Shown in pieces: positions 8,706 to 17,887 of a stretch of 64,000 nucleotides of DNA; within the stretch, counting starts at the first letter, position 1; each line of letters opens with the position of its first letter. Made by a program: the position numbers and the translations under genes. Source of the DNA: Salarchaeum japonicum (lineage in GTDB: Archaea > Halobacteriota > Halobacteria > Halobacteriales > Halobacteriaceae). Below the pieces are notes generated by a model, which did not search any database, was not told the DNA's origin, and saw only the letters and a list, made by a program, of their open reading frames with translations. The stretch covers positions 1,803,564-1,867,563 of the forward strand of contig NZ_CP085324.1 of the NCBI RefSeq assembly GCF_020614395.1, read 5' to 3'.

Positions 8706-9095
8706 ATGCGGACGAGTTTCAACATCCCGGACGAGGTGGTCGCGGAGTTCGACCGCGTCTGGCAGGACGAGGGGTTGGCGAACCGCTCGCGGGCGGTCAG
8801 GGAGGCGATGCAGGAGTACGTGGAGGCGCACGACCGACTGGAGGCGATGACGGGCGAGGTGGTGGCGCTCGTCGGATTCGACTACCGCCACCACGAGGTC
8901 ATCGAGGAACTGCACGGCGTCCAGCACGAGTACCAGGACGTGATACTGAACACGAGCCACACCCATCAGGGCGAGTGGTGTCTCGAATCCCTGTTCTGTC
9001 GGGGGGACGTGGCGCGCGTCCGCGAACTCACCTATCGCTTGCGGGACTTCGACGGCGTGCGCCGCGTGAAACACATGCTGATTCGCGCCGACTAG
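8706..9095 (+). CDS. nikR: Nickel-responsive transcriptional regulator NikR
   Basis: NikR is a ribbon-helix-helix repressor that binds nickel and then its operator. It has 129 residues. The N-terminal RHH domain MRTSFNIPDEVVAEFD / NRSRAVREAM is followed by a C-terminal ACT-like metal domain. The square-planar nickel ligands can be placed at H74, H85, H87 (SHTHQ) and C92 (WCLESLF), matching the E. coli His3Cys set. The ATG at 8706 is preferred over one 66 nt upstream because the RHH strand begins directly with it. The divergent His-rich transporter is the expected target. The last 4 nt overlap the convergent phosphoribosyltransferase gene. Confidence 0.94.
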   Translation: MRTSFNIPDEVVAEFDRVWQDEGLANRSRAVREAMQEYVEAHDRLEAMTGEVVALVGFDYRHHEVIEELHGVQHEYQDVILNTSHTHQGEWCLESLFCRGDVARVRELTYRLRDFDGVRRVKHMLIRAD

Positions 9096-9793
9096 GCGTC
9101 CGCGCGCCGCATCCACTCGTCGTCGCTCGTCTTCACGAGCGCGTCCCGCCGCACCATCTCCTCCAGGACTTCGTCCAGTCGGTCGGGCTGGGCGATCTCC
9201 ATCTCGATGCGTTCGATGTCGTGGTACTCGGAGAGGTAGTGGCGGATGTCGGCGCGGGAGAACGTGGCGGTGTCGGCGCGCTCCATCACGCCCTCGATGA
9301 TGTCTATCATGTCCTCGATGAAGTTCCAGGGGTAGACGATCCACGCCCAGTCTTCGAGGCGTTCGCCGACGAAGTCGGGGTCGTACTCGCTCGTCCCGAG
9401 GAGCTGGAGGGTCGCGGTACGAACCTCGTTGGCGTTGCGCTCGTCCACGTACTCGTGGGCGCGCTCGATGGAGCCGCCGGTGTCCGCGATGTCGTCGATG
9501 ATGAGGACGTCCTTGTCCTCGACGGAGCCTTCCGGCATCGGATAGCGGACTTCGGGTTCGCCCGACTTCTGGGCGGTGCCGACGTAGTGTTCCATCTTCA
9601 GGCTCGTGAGGTCGTTCAGTCCGAGGAAGTCACAGAGACAGCGACCGGCGAACCAGCCGCCGCGCGCGAGCGCGACGACCACGTCCGGTTCGAACTCGTC
9701 GCGCTTGACCTGGTCGCTGACGTCCCGGCAGAGACCGTAGATGTACTCCCAGTTCGTGATAGTGCACTTGAAATCGTCCGGGAGGTCGCTCAT
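9092..9793 (-). CDS. Purine-type phosphoribosyltransferase
   Basis: This 233-residue protein has the type I PRTase fold. The PRPP loop is VLIIDDIADTGGS (about 131-143) and the early strand is DVVVALARGGWFAGR. It has a long C-terminal extension (about 160-233) seen in haloarchaeal paralogues related to xanthine/guanine PRTases. The likely reaction is nucleobase plus PRPP to nucleotide, in purine salvage. The exact base is not decided by visible motifs. Family members in haloarchaea are sometimes labelled HGPRTase-like or GfcR regulators, but this one lacks the GfcR N-terminal HTH. The C-terminal region (ATFSRADIRHYLSEYHDI) looks like a small helical regulatory add-on. Confidence 0.82.
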   Translation of the reverse strand: MSDLPDDFKCTITNWEYIYGLCRDVSDQVKRDEFEPDVVVALARGGWFAGRCLCDFLGLNDLTSLKMEHYVGTAQKSGEPEVRYPMPEGSVEDKDVLIIDDIADTGGSIERAHEYVDERNANEVRTATLQLLGTSEYDPDFVGERLEDWAWIVYPWNFIEDMIDIIEGVMERADTATFSRADIRHYLSEYHDIERIEMEIAQPDRLDEVLEEMVRRDALVKTSDDEWMRRADA

Positions 9794-9867
9794 TCCGCTC
9801 GACTCTCGGTGTCGTCGCCACTTAACGGTTTACAGGCGTAGTCAGGGGCGTGGCGCGTCCGGCGCGG

Positions 9868-10251
9868 TCAGTCGCGCTCCTGTTCGATGTGGGCGGTCGC
9901 GGTGTTCATGAATCCGACGACGCTCGGCGTCACGTCGGTGTCGACGCTGACGCCGTAGCCCGCGTCGTCGGCGACGGGGAGTTGGACGAGGACGGCGTTC
10001 GAGAACACGCGGACGGTGCCCGAGAAGTCCCCGAAGAGGCCGAGGTCGTTCGCGGCGTGTTCGCGGCGCGCAAGTTCCACGAGGTCGGGGAGGTCGGCGC
10101 GGACGTTACTGCGCCAGGCGTCGTCCTCCTTGAGGTCGGCGCGGAGGTAGTGAACCTCGAACTCGCTTCCGTGGTAGGAGAGGACGCCGCGGAGCGCGCT
10201 CCCGACGTCCTCCCGGAGCCATCGCACGAACCGTTGGTCGTTCGGATCCAT
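9868..10251 (-). CDS. DUF7522-like small haloarchaeal protein
   Basis: This is a 127-residue soluble protein (MDPNDQRFVRWLREDVGSAL), resembling a haloarchaeal family I recall as DUF7522. It has an alpha/beta character with strands RGVLSYHGSEFEVHYLR and AVLVQLPVADDAGYGVSVD. No catalytic motif is recognisable. Its promoter region faces the exported hydrolase gene at 10333. That 81-bp AT-rich gap holds the palindrome GATTAATC. The function is unknown. Confidence 0.7.
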   Translation of the reverse strand: MDPNDQRFVRWLREDVGSALRGVLSYHGSEFEVHYLRADLKEDDAWRSNVRADLPDLVELARREHAANDLGLFGDFSGTVRVFSNAVLVQLPVADDAGYGVSVDTDVTPSVVGFMNTATAHIEQERD

Positions 10252-10332
10252 GCGTAAAATATCACGATTAGAGATGATTAATCTATGGGACGAGGAGAAG
10301 CGTTCATTTCGCTGGCAGTCGAGAGAGGACGT

Positions 10333-11733
10333 ATGAGACGACCGACGCGGCGGGACGCGCTCCGCGCGGGCGCGGCGGGACTACTCGCGCTCGCCGGCTG
10401 CCAGGGCGACAGCGCGACGACGGCGACGACGACCGACCCGACGGCGACGACCGGGACGAGCGCAACCACGACGGGCGCGACCACGACGACCGACCCCGAG
10501 CGCCAGCGCGAGACGGCGGTGCGGTTCGTCAGCCTGCTCGCGGACGGCGCGTACGAGGACGCGCACGGCATGCTGTCGGCGTCGGTGCGCGAGCAACTGT
10601 CCGCGGCGGGCCTGCGGTCGGCGTGGGAGCAGACCACCGCCGCGGACGGCGCGTTCGTCGGCGTGGCGGGCGTGACGCGCACGACGAGCCAGGGGTACGA
10701 CGTGTTGGTGGTGCGCGCGCAGTTCGAGGCCGGCGTCGTCGCGGTGCAGGTGACGTTCGACGCGGCCGACATCGTCGGTCTCTACTTCGTGCCGGTCGCG
10801 GGCGAGTACACGCCGCCGGAGTACGCGGACGAGTCGGCGTTCGCGGAGCGCGAGGTCGCGCTCGACAGCCCCGCGTGCTCGCTCGGCGCGACGGTGACGG
10901 TGCCGAACGGGGGCGCGGACGCCGGCGTCGTGCTCGTCCACGGGTCCGGCCCGCACGACCGCGACGAGACCATCGGCCCGAACAAGCCGTTCAGAGACCT
11001 CGCGTGGGGGCTGGCGTCCCGCGGCGTCGCCGTGCTCCGGTACGAGAAACGGACGTACGCGTGCGACGCCGCGGCGACCGACCTCGACTTCGAGGCGCTC
11101 GTCGTCGCGGACGCGCTGACGGCGCTCTCGCGGCTCCGCGCGGAAACCGACGTGTCGCGGACGGCCGTGGTCGGGCACAGCCTCGGCGCGTACGCCGCGC
11201 CCCGAATCGCCGCCCGGGACGGGGACGCGGACGCGTTCCTGCTCGCCGCGCCGTCCCGACCGCTCTACGAACTCGTCCCCGCCCAGGTCGCGTACCTCGC
11301 GGAGCTCGACGGCACCGTCACGGACGCCGAGCGCGAGCAACTGACCGCGGCCCGCGAGACCGCCGACCGCCTCGCCGCCGGCGACTACGCGGGCGGCGGG
11401 TTCTCGTGGAGCGCCGACTTCTGGCGCGCGGTCGCGGACTACGACCCCGTCGAAACCGCGAGCGGCCTCGACGCCGACGTGTACGCGCTCCAGGGCGGCC
11501 GGGACTACCAGGTGAGCGCGACCGCGGACTTTCCCGCGTGGCGGGACGCCCTCCCCGAGAACCGCGCCCGGCTCTACGACGCCCTGAACCACCTGTTCAT
11601 GCCGGGGGAGGGCCCGCCGAACCCCGGCGAGTACGTCGCGGAGGGACACGTCGCGGCGTCCGTGGTCACCGACCTCGCGGGCTGGCTCGGAGGGAAAGAC
11701 GGAACACGCGCCCGGCGGAACGGACGGGTATGA
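10333..11733 (+). CDS. Exported alpha/beta hydrolase lipoprotein with N-terminal DUF3887-like domain
   Basis: The protein has 466 residues. The N-terminus has twin arginines (RRPTRRDALRAGAAG) and a lipobox LAGC near residue 20, then a Thr-rich linker (to about 50). This is a typical haloarchaeal Tat lipoprotein anchored outside the cell. Residues about 55-150 match the ketosteroid/DUF3887 fold that often precedes hydrolase domains. The hydrolase core has the HGSG oxyanion turn (VVLVHGSGPHDRD), the nucleophile elbow GHSLGA and a late His in NHLFMPGEG. It probably cleaves an ester or peptide substrate at the surface, with substrate unknown. The stop overlaps the phzF-like start as ATGA, so the two are translationally coupled. 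The ATG at 10333 is chosen because it puts the Tat motif at the N-terminus. Confidence 0.88.
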   Translation: MRRPTRRDALRAGAAGLLALAGCQGDSATTATTTDPTATTGTSATTTGATTTTDPERQRETAVRFVSLLADGAYEDAHGMLSASVREQLSAAGLRSAWEQTTAADGAFVGVAGVTRTTSQGYDVLVVRAQFEAGVVAVQVTFDAADIVGLYFVPVAGEYTPPEYADESAFAEREVALDSPACSLGATVTVPNGGADAGVVLVHGSGPHDRDETIGPNKPFRDLAWGLASRGVAVLRYEKRTYACDAAATDLDFEALVVADALTALSRLRAETDVSRTAVVGHSLGAYAAPRIAARDGDADAFLLAAPSRPLYELVPAQVAYLAELDGTVTDAEREQLTAARETADRLAAGDYAGGGFSWSADFWRAVADYDPVETASGLDADVYALQGGRDYQVSATADFPAWRDALPENRARLYDALNHLFMPGEGPPNPGEYVAEGHVAASVVTDLAGWLGGKDGTRARRNGRV

Positions 11734-12674
11734 GTGAGAGCGTGCGGGCGTTCCTCGTGGACGCGTTCGCGGACGAACCCTGCGCGGGGAACCCCGCGGG
11801 AGTCGTGCCGGACGCCGACGGGCTGAGTGCGGAGCAGATGCTCGCGGTCGCGTCCGAGTTGGGGGCGAGCGAGACGGCGTTCGTCCGGGAGAGCGAGACG
11901 GCAGACCGCCGCGTCCGGTACTTCTCCCCGACGACCGAGGTGGACTTGTGCGGGCACGCGACGATTGCGAGCCACGCCCGGCTCTTCGAGAGCGACCGCA
12001 TCGACGCGGGGACGCACACGCTGGAGACGAACGTCGGCACGCTCGACATCGAACTCACGGAGTCGGGGACGGTGTGGATGACGCAGAACCCGCCCGAAGT
12101 TCGGCAGGTCGCGCTCGACGGCGAGCGGGTCGCGTCGGCGCTCGGCGTCCCGGCGTCGGCGCTCGTGGCCGACCTGCCGTTCGCGGTCGCCTCCACGGGC
12201 CTGCCGTTCCTCGTCGTCGGCGTGGAGTTCCTCTCCGATTTGGGGGACGCCAGCCCCGACTTCGACGCGCTCGAAGCGCTCTGCGAGGACGTGGACGCGG
12301 AGGGCGTGTACGCGTTCACGTTCGACACGCTGAGCGGCGGCGCGGACGTGCACGGCCGCGCGTTCTGCCCCCTGCTCGGCATCGACGAAGACCCCGTGAC
12401 GGGCACGGCGAGCGGCGCGACCGCGGCCTACCTCGACCACGTCGGCGCGTTCCGCGGCGGCGGCGAGAGCCCCGCCGCGACGGACGTGTCGCTGGAGGGA
12501 GACGGGTTCCCGGACGAACTCGTGTTCGAGCAGGGCCACTTCCTCGACCGCCCCGGCACCGTTCGCGCGACCGTGGACGGCGCGACGGTTCGCGTCGGCG
12601 GCACCGCGACCACCGCGCTCGACGGCACGCTCCGCGTGCCGGACGACGAGAGCGACGAGATACTGGAAGCCTAG
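11730..12674 (+). CDS. PhzF-family isomerase
   Basis: This 314-residue protein is of the PhzF/diaminopimelate-epimerase-like fold, cytoplasmic. Motifs seen are FADEPCAGNPAGVV near the start, the catalytic Glu region LGASETAFV, FSPTTEVDLCGHATIASH, and the C-terminal-lobe DEDPVTGTASGA. Members isomerise small amphipathic acids or act on damaged metabolites. The substrate is not predictable here. Its start overlaps the preceding hydrolase stop by 4 nt. Its end overlaps the convergent membrane protein gene by 4 nt. Confidence 0.9.
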   Translation: MSESVRAFLVDAFADEPCAGNPAGVVPDADGLSAEQMLAVASELGASETAFVRESETADRRVRYFSPTTEVDLCGHATIASHARLFESDRIDAGTHTLETNVGTLDIELTESGTVWMTQNPPEVRQVALDGERVASALGVPASALVADLPFAVASTGLPFLVVGVEFLSDLGDASPDFDALEALCEDVDAEGVYAFTFDTLSGGADVHGRAFCPLLGIDEDPVTGTASGATAAYLDHVGAFRGGGESPAATDVSLEGDGFPDELVFEQGHFLDRPGTVRATVDGATVRVGGTATTALDGTLRVPDDESDEILEA

Positions 12675-13078
12675 AACTCGTCGTCCTCGGTCTTGAGGTC
12701 GCGGAGTTCGCGGTTCACGGACTGGAGGTCGTGTTGCATGTCGCTGAGCCGGTCGTCGAGCACGGCGACGATGTCGCTCTTCACGTGTTCCGTGTCGAAC
12801 GTCTCCCCGACCTCCTCCTCGGTCGCGGCGGTGAGCGTCTTGAAGAACGCCCACGCCTTCCCGAGTCGGTAGACGACGAGGCCGACGAGCGCGACGACGA
12901 AGCCGGGCGCGCCCGCGGCGAGCGACGACGTGTAGGACTCGGTCGATTCGTAGGCGGCGAACCCCTCCTGGAGGCCGTAGTAGCCGCCAACGGCGATGAG
13001 CGCGAACCCGACGACGGCGAACAGCGACGTGAGCGCGAAGTACTTCCCCGCCCAGACGAAGGCCCGTTTTGCGTCCAT
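12671..13078 (-). CDS. Two-helix membrane protein with C-terminal coiled coil
   Basis: This 135-residue protein has membrane helices at about 10-33 and 53-75. A cytoplasmic helical tail follows, with heptad-like RLSDMQHDLQSVNRELRDL near 108-126. I do not recognise the family. It is monocistronic, converges on the phzF-like gene, and its upstream region is shared with ppsA. Confidence 0.7.
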   Translation of the reverse strand: MDAKRAFVWAGKYFALTSLFAVVGFALIAVGGYYGLQEGFAAYESTESYTSSLAAGAPGFVVALVGLVVYRLGKAWAFFKTLTAATEEEVGETFDTEHVKSDIVAVLDDRLSDMQHDLQSVNRELRDLKTEDDEF

Positions 13079-13112
13079 GGCCGGGCGGAGACGACCGAGC
13101 GGCTAAAGTCCT

Positions 13113-13128
13113 GCGTCACGCGTGACGC
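13113..13128. promoter_or_regulatory. 16-bp perfect palindrome upstream of ppsA
   Basis: GCGTCACG-CGTGACGC is a perfect 16-bp palindrome. It lies about 25 bp upstream of the ppsA TATA-like CTTTATCG (13151-13158), which itself sits about 25 nt before the ppsA ATG. A dimeric regulator site (activator position) for ppsA, or an operator for the divergent membrane protein, is plausible. It does not match the TACT-N7/8-GAGTA motif known for TrmB. Confidence 0.5.
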
Positions 13129-13179
13129 GCGCCGCGCGGTCCGGAACCTTCTTTATCGTATTCTCGGACTAGCCACTCG

Positions 13180-15429
13180 ATGGCTGTACGCTGGCTGGCG
13201 GACGTACGGGCCGACGACATCGAGAGTGTCGGCGGCAAGGGCGCGTCTCTCGGCGAACTCACGGACGCCGGGCTCCCGGTTCCGCCGGGGTTCGTGGTGA
13301 CGGCGGACACGTACCGCGCGTTCATCGAGGAGACGGGCATCGAGGAGGAACTGTTCGAGGCGGTGGACGTCGACCCGGAGGATTCGGCGGCGCTCGCGGA
13401 GGCGGAGTCCCGCGCGAAGGAACTCGTCCTCGACACGGAACTCCCCGCGGACATCCGCGAGGAGGTGCTGGCGGCGTACGGCGACCTGGACGACGGGGCG
13501 GCGTTCGTCGCGGTGCGGTCGTCCGCCACGGCGGAGGACTTGCCGGACGCGAGTTTCGCGGGCCAGCAGGAGACGTTCCTGAACGTCACGCGCGACGACC
13601 TCGTGGACAGGGTGAAGCGGTGCTGGGCGTCGCTGTTCACGCAGCGCGCCATCTACTACCGGCAGGAGCAGGGGTTCGAGCACTCGAAGGTGAACATCGC
13701 GGTTGTCGTCCAGCGGATGGTGGACGCGGAGAAGTCGGGCGTGATGTTCACGAGCCATCCCTCGACGGGCGCGGAGAAGGTCATCGTCGAGGCCGCGTGG
13801 GGGCTCGGTGAGGCCGTCGTCTCCGGGTCGGTGAGTCCGGACAACTACGTCGTCGACCGCGCGACCGGCGAGGTCGAGGACGTGACCGTCGCGGACAAGA
13901 AGGTGATGCACGTGAAAGACCCGGAGACGGGCGAGACCGTCGAGCGCGCGGTGCCCGACGAGAAGCGCACCGAGCGCGTGCTGTCGGACGACGAGATTCA
14001 GGAGCTCGTGACGCTCGGCGAGCGCGTCGAAGACCACTACGACAGCCCGCAGGACGTGGAGTGGGCGATGGCGGGCGGCGAGACGTACATGCTCCAGTCC
14101 CGCCCCATCACGACCATCGACGAGGACGCGGAACCCGAGGCGGCGGCGTCCGGGGACGGCGAGAGCCTCGTCTCGGGACTGGGCGCGAGCCCGGGTATCG
14201 CGTCGGGCGCGGTGCGCGTGGTCGGGAAGCTCGACCAGCTCGACAAGGTCGGAGAGGGCGACGTCATCGTGACGGAGATGACGACGCCGGACATGGTGCC
14301 GGCGATGAAGCGCGCGGCCGGCATCGTGACGGACGAGGGCGGGATGACGAGTCACGCCGCCATCGTCAGCCGCGAACTCGGCTGTCCCGCGGTCGTCGGC
14401 ACCGGGAACGGCACGGACGTGTTGGCGGACGACCAAATCGTGACCATCGACGGCGACAAGGGCACCGTCCGCGAGGGCCGCCCCGAGAAGGAGGAGGAGA
14501 CGGAGCCCATCGAGGAGGCGCGCCCGAAGACGCCCGTGAAGCCGATGACGGCGACGGAGGTGAAGGTGAACGTCTCCATCCCGGAAGCGGCGGAGCGCGC
14601 GGCCGCGACGGGCGCTGACGGCGTCGGCCTCCTGCGGATGGAGCACATGATTCTCTCCACGAACAAGACGCCCGATAAGTACGTCGCAGACCACGGCGTC
14701 CGCGCGTACGTGGACGAAATCGTGGAGGGCGTGCGCGGCGTCGCGGAGGAGTTCTACCCGCGGCCCGTCCGGGTGCGGACGCTCGACGCGCCGACGGACG
14801 AGTTCCGGCAACTGGAGGGCGGCCAGGACGAACCGCACGAGCACAATCCCATGCTCGGCTATCGCGGGATTCGACGGAGTCTCGACGAGCCGGACGTGTT
14901 CGAGCACGAACTGGAGGCGTTCAAGCGACTGTACGAGCAGGGGTACGACAACGTCGAAATCATGTTCCCGCTCGTGAACGACGCGAGCGACGTGTACGGC
15001 GCGAAGCGCCTGATGGAGAAGGTCGGCATCGACACCGGGAAGCGAACGTGGGGCGTGATGGTGGAGACGCCGGCGTCCGCGCTCACCATCGACGAGATGG
15101 CGGACACGGGCATCGACTTCGCGTCGTTCGGCACGAACGACCTCACCCAGTACACGCTCGCCGTGGACAGGAACAACGAGAACGTCGCCGACCGGTTCGA
15201 CGAACTCCACCCCGCGGTGTTGAAGCTCATCGGACAGACCATCGAGACCTGCCGCGAGCACGACATCGAGACGAGCATCTGCGGGCAGGCGGGGTCGAAG
15301 CCGGAGATGGTGAACTTCCTCGTGGAGAAGGGCGTGTCGAGCATCTCCGCGAACATCGACGCGGTGCGGGACGTCCAGCACGAAGTGAAGCGCACCGAAC
15401 AGCGCCTCATCCTCGATTCGGTGCGCTGA
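13180..15429 (+). CDS. ppsA: Phosphoenolpyruvate synthase
   Basis: The reaction is pyruvate + ATP + water to PEP + AMP + phosphate, the entry step of gluconeogenesis. It has 749 residues. The N-terminal ATP-grasp domain starts [20 protein letters not shown] and has [20 protein letters not shown]. The swivelling phosphohistidine domain has [14 protein letters not shown] with His392. The C-terminal PEP/pyruvate TIM barrel has ANIDAV and the [16 protein letters not shown] segment. All catalytic signatures are present. The CTTTATCG element at 13151 fits a leaderless transcript. Pyruvate kinase, its glycolytic opposite, is 5 kb downstream. Confidence 0.97.
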   Translation: MAVRWLADVRADDIESVGGKGASLGELTDAGLPVPPGFVVTADTYRAFIEETGIEEELFEAVDVDPEDSAALAEAESRAKELVLDTELPADIREEVLAAYGDLDDGAAFVAVRSSATAEDLPDASFAGQQETFLNVTRDDLVDRVKRCWASLFTQRAIYYRQEQGFEHSKVNIAVVVQRMVDAEKSGVMFTSHPSTGAEKVIVEAAWGLGEAVVSGSVSPDNYVVDRATGEVEDVTVADKKVMHVKDPETGETVERAVPDEKRTERVLSDDEIQELVTLGERVEDHYDSPQDVEWAMAGGETYMLQSRPITTIDEDAEPEAAASGDGESLVSGLGASPGIASGAVRVVGKLDQLDKVGEGDVIVTEMTTPDMVPAMKRAAGIVTDEGGMTSHAAIVSRELGCPAVVGTGNGTDVLADDQIVTIDGDKGTVREGRPEKEEETEPIEEARPKTPVKPMTATEVKVNVSIPEAAERAAATGADGVGLLRMEHMILSTNKTPDKYVADHGVRAYVDEIVEGVRGVAEEFYPRPVRVRTLDAPTDEFRQLEGGQDEPHEHNPMLGYRGIRRSLDEPDVFEHELEAFKRLYEQGYDNVEIMFPLVNDASDVYGAKRLMEKVGIDTGKRTWGVMVETPASALTIDEMADTGIDFASFGTNDLTQYTLAVDRNNENVADRFDELHPAVLKLIGQTIETCREHDIETSICGQAGSKPEMVNFLVEKGVSSISANIDAVRDVQHEVKRTEQRLILDSVR

Positions 15430-15469
15430 GAACGACACCGCTAAACCACGCGCCCTACTTCTCGAACGT

Positions 15470-16552
15470 ATGGACGCCGCGCCGCAGGACTTCACTCGCG
15501 TCCTCTCCTCGATGTGCACGGTTCCGCATCCGGACGCGCGCGACGCGGCAGCGACATTTCTCGCGGACAACCCCGGCGACCCCGCGACCTATCCCGCAGT
15601 GTCCGAACTGGAGGACGAGGTCGTGGGGATGCTGGGTGAGATTACGAACCTCGACGACCCCCAGGGGTACGTCGCGTCCGGGGGGACGGAGGCGAACATG
15701 CAGGCGGTGCGGGCGGCGCGCGACCTCGCCGACACCGACAGCCCGAACGTCGTCGCGCCGGAGAGCGCGCACTTCAGCTTCCCGAAGGCGGCGGACGTGC
15801 TCGGCGTCGAACTCCGCCTCGTGCCCGTGGACGACGACCGGCGCGCGAACCTCGACGCCGTGCAGGCCGCGGTCGATTCCGACACCGCGATGGTCGTCGG
15901 CGTCGCCGGGACGACGGAGTTCGGCCGCGTGGACCCGATTCCCGCGCTCGGGGACGTGGCGGCGGATGCGGACGCGCTGTTCCACGTGGACGCCGCCTGG
16001 GGCGGATTCTGCCTTCCCTTCGCCGAGTACGACTGGGACTTCGCGGACGCGCCCGTTGACACGATGACCATCGACCCGCACAAGATGGGGCGCGCACCGA
16101 TTCCCGCCGGCGGGTTCCTCGCCCGCGACGCGTCGGTGCTGGACGCGCTCGCGGTGGACACGCCCTACCTCGAAACAACGGGCCAGGCGACCCTGACGGG
16201 CACGCGGAGCGGCGCGGGCGTCGCGGGCGCGCACGCCGCCATCAGCGCGCTCTGGCCGCAGGGCTACCGGGAGAACTACGAGCGCGGAATGGAGAACGCG
16301 CGCTGGCTGGTGAGCGAACTCCGCTCGCGGGACTACGACGCGATAGACCCGACGCTCCCCCTGGTGGCGTTCGACCTCCCGCCCGGCGAGTTCGACGCGC
16401 TCCGCGAACGCGACTGGCGGATCTCCCGAACCGCATCGGGGGAGACCCGCGTCGTCTGCATGCCCCACGTCACCCGGGAGATGCTCACCGACTTCCTCGC
16501 CGCGCTCGACGACGTACGCGCCGGAACCACGGTGAGTGCCCGGGAATGCTAG
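15470..16552 (+). CDS. mfnA: L-aspartate (or tyrosine) decarboxylase, MfnA family
   Basis: This is a PLP-dependent group II decarboxylase of 360 residues. The PLP lysine is in [15 protein letters not shown] (H204-K205). The substrate/PLP region [17 protein letters not shown] and the Asp of HVDAAWGGF are intact. In archaea without methanofuran the enzyme supplies beta-alanine from aspartate for coenzyme A. Haloarchaea lack methanofuran, so this role is inferred. It lies 40 nt after ppsA and overlaps the next gene by 7 nt, suggesting one transcription unit. Confidence 0.9.
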   Translation: MDAAPQDFTRVLSSMCTVPHPDARDAAATFLADNPGDPATYPAVSELEDEVVGMLGEITNLDDPQGYVASGGTEANMQAVRAARDLADTDSPNVVAPESAHFSFPKAADVLGVELRLVPVDDDRRANLDAVQAAVDSDTAMVVGVAGTTEFGRVDPIPALGDVAADADALFHVDAAWGGFCLPFAEYDWDFADAPVDTMTIDPHKMGRAPIPAGGFLARDASVLDALAVDTPYLETTGQATLTGTRSGAGVAGAHAAISALWPQGYRENYERGMENARWLVSELRSRDYDAIDPTLPLVAFDLPPGEFDALRERDWRISRTASGETRVVCMPHVTREMLTDFLAALDDVRAGTTVSAREC

Positions 16553-17109
16553 CGCTGTTCGGCCTGGACTTCGGATGGTTCCAGCACGCCGTCGAAGCCG
16601 CGACCGGCTGGGGCGGCATCTTCCTCATCGTCGTCTACTCCTTCCTCATCGCGTTCGTCCTCCCGCTCCCCTCCGAGGTCGTGCTCGTCCCCGTCTGCAC
16701 CGGCGCGGCGGTCTGCACGGGCACGCTCCAACTCGGCTTCCCGCAACCGGTCGAACTCGCCATCGTCATCGTCGCGTCCGGCGTCGGCAAATCCCTGGGA
16801 AGCGTCATCGCCCTCGAAGTCGGACACGGCGCGAGCCACTCCGGCCCCGTCGTCAACACCCTCAAGCGGATGGGGTACGACCCGATGGAGTGGTCGAAAC
16901 AGCGCGTCGTCGCGCTCGTCCGAAAGTGGGGGTACGCCGGCCTCGCCGTCGGCCTCACCGTCCCCGGGTTCCCGGACACCCTCTCCATCTACGCGTTCAG
17001 CGTCATCGAGAAGGACGAACTCAAGTTCGCGCTCGCCACCTTCGCCGGGAGCGTCGGCCGCCTCGTCGTCACCGTCATCTTCCTCAAGGGCTTCACCGCC
17101 GCCGTCTGA
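16546..17109 (+). CDS. VTT/YqaA-like membrane protein
   Basis: This 187-residue integral membrane protein has about four to five helices and resembles YqaA/SNARE-associated (VTT, DedA-related) proteins. Typical features are [17 protein letters not shown], the re-entrant-like [19 protein letters not shown], and [19 protein letters not shown]. The family is linked to lipid scrambling or transport. The ATG at 16546 lies inside the end of mfnA (7-nt overlap), consistent with translational coupling. Confidence 0.8.
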   Translation: MLALFGLDFGWFQHAVEAATGWGGIFLIVVYSFLIAFVLPLPSEVVLVPVCTGAAVCTGTLQLGFPQPVELAIVIVASGVGKSLGSVIALEVGHGASHSGPVVNTLKRMGYDPMEWSKQRVVALVRKWGYAGLAVGLTVPGFPDTLSIYAFSVIEKDELKFALATFAGSVGRLVVTVIFLKGFTAAV

Positions 17110-17148
17110 GACTCAACGCTTATCCGCTCGGACGCGAAACCGCCGCGC

Positions 17149-17823
17149 ATGGCACGCACGTCACGCCGCTGGGGGTCGGCCGGGTTCTTCGTCCTCCTCG
17201 GTGCCGTCCTCCTGTTGTTCACCACCGACGCCGTCGAATCCATCGACCTCTGGACGTGGTTTCCCGGCCTGTTCGTCCTGCTCGGCGCGTGGTCGCTCGT
17301 CGCGTCCCGCGGCCGCAACCTCACCGGGCCCGTCCTCGTCATCGCCGTCGCCGGCGCGTTCCTCCTCCGGAACCTCGACTACCTCCCCGAGGACACCATC
17401 GCCACCTACTGGCCCGCCGTCTTCGTCCTGCTCGGCGTCCTCATCCTCCTCAACCGCGGCCGCCGACACCGCGGACACACCGCGAGCGCGAACGGCGAGT
17501 TCACGTCCGTCTCCATCTTCGGCGGCGACTCCCAGCGCATCGGGAGCGACGACTTCCGGGGCGGCGACGTGGTCGCCATCTTCGGCGGCCCCACCATCGA
17601 CCTCCGGGACGCCACGCCCGCCGAGAAACCCGCCGTCCTCGAAATCGTCTCCGTCTTCGGCGGCGCGGAAATCCGCGTCCCCGAGGACTGGACCGTCAAA
17701 ACGGAGAGCGTCAACGTCTTCGGCGGCCTCGAAGACAGCCGTCGAACCCCCGGCACCGCCGACGAACCCGACCTCGTCCTCACCGGCGTCAGCGTCTTCG
17801 GCGGCGTCGAACTCACCGACTAA
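17149..17823 (+). CDS. LiaF-like membrane protein with five FGG repeats
   Basis: This 224-residue protein has four hydrophobic segments in residues 9-105, then a soluble domain at about 115-224. The soluble part repeats a short strand ending in FGG five times: VSIFGG, VAIFGG, VSVFGG, VNVFGG and VSVFGG, spaced about 20-27 residues. This is the layout of LiaF/YvqF-type C-terminal beta-helical domains, which sense or modulate envelope stress in Firmicutes. Whether it has such a role in archaea is not known. It has its own short 39-bp upstream gap containing ACGCTTATCC. Confidence 0.8.
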   Translation: MARTSRRWGSAGFFVLLGAVLLLFTTDAVESIDLWTWFPGLFVLLGAWSLVASRGRNLTGPVLVIAVAGAFLLRNLDYLPEDTIATYWPAVFVLLGVLILLNRGRRHRGHTASANGEFTSVSIFGGDSQRIGSDDFRGGDVVAIFGGPTIDLRDATPAEKPAVLEIVSVFGGAEIRVPEDWTVKTESVNVFGGLEDSRRTPGTADEPDLVLTGVSVFGGVELTD

Positions 17824-17887
17824 GCTCGACTACCCCCCGCTCGCTCCGCTCGCGGGGATGGTCGTCAGACTCGTCGTGTCTGACTGA

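Noticed and set aside
10285-10332. Longer start for the exported hydrolase
   Set aside because: The extra 16 residues would put a non-signal sequence before the Tat twin arginines.
13140-13180. TrmB motif at ppsA
   Set aside because: TACT-N7/8-GAGTA is not found on either strand near the start.
13153-15570. An 805-codon open frame antisense to ppsA
   Set aside because: It is a shadow frame of a well-recognised enzyme gene, rich in Arg, His and Val, with no motif.
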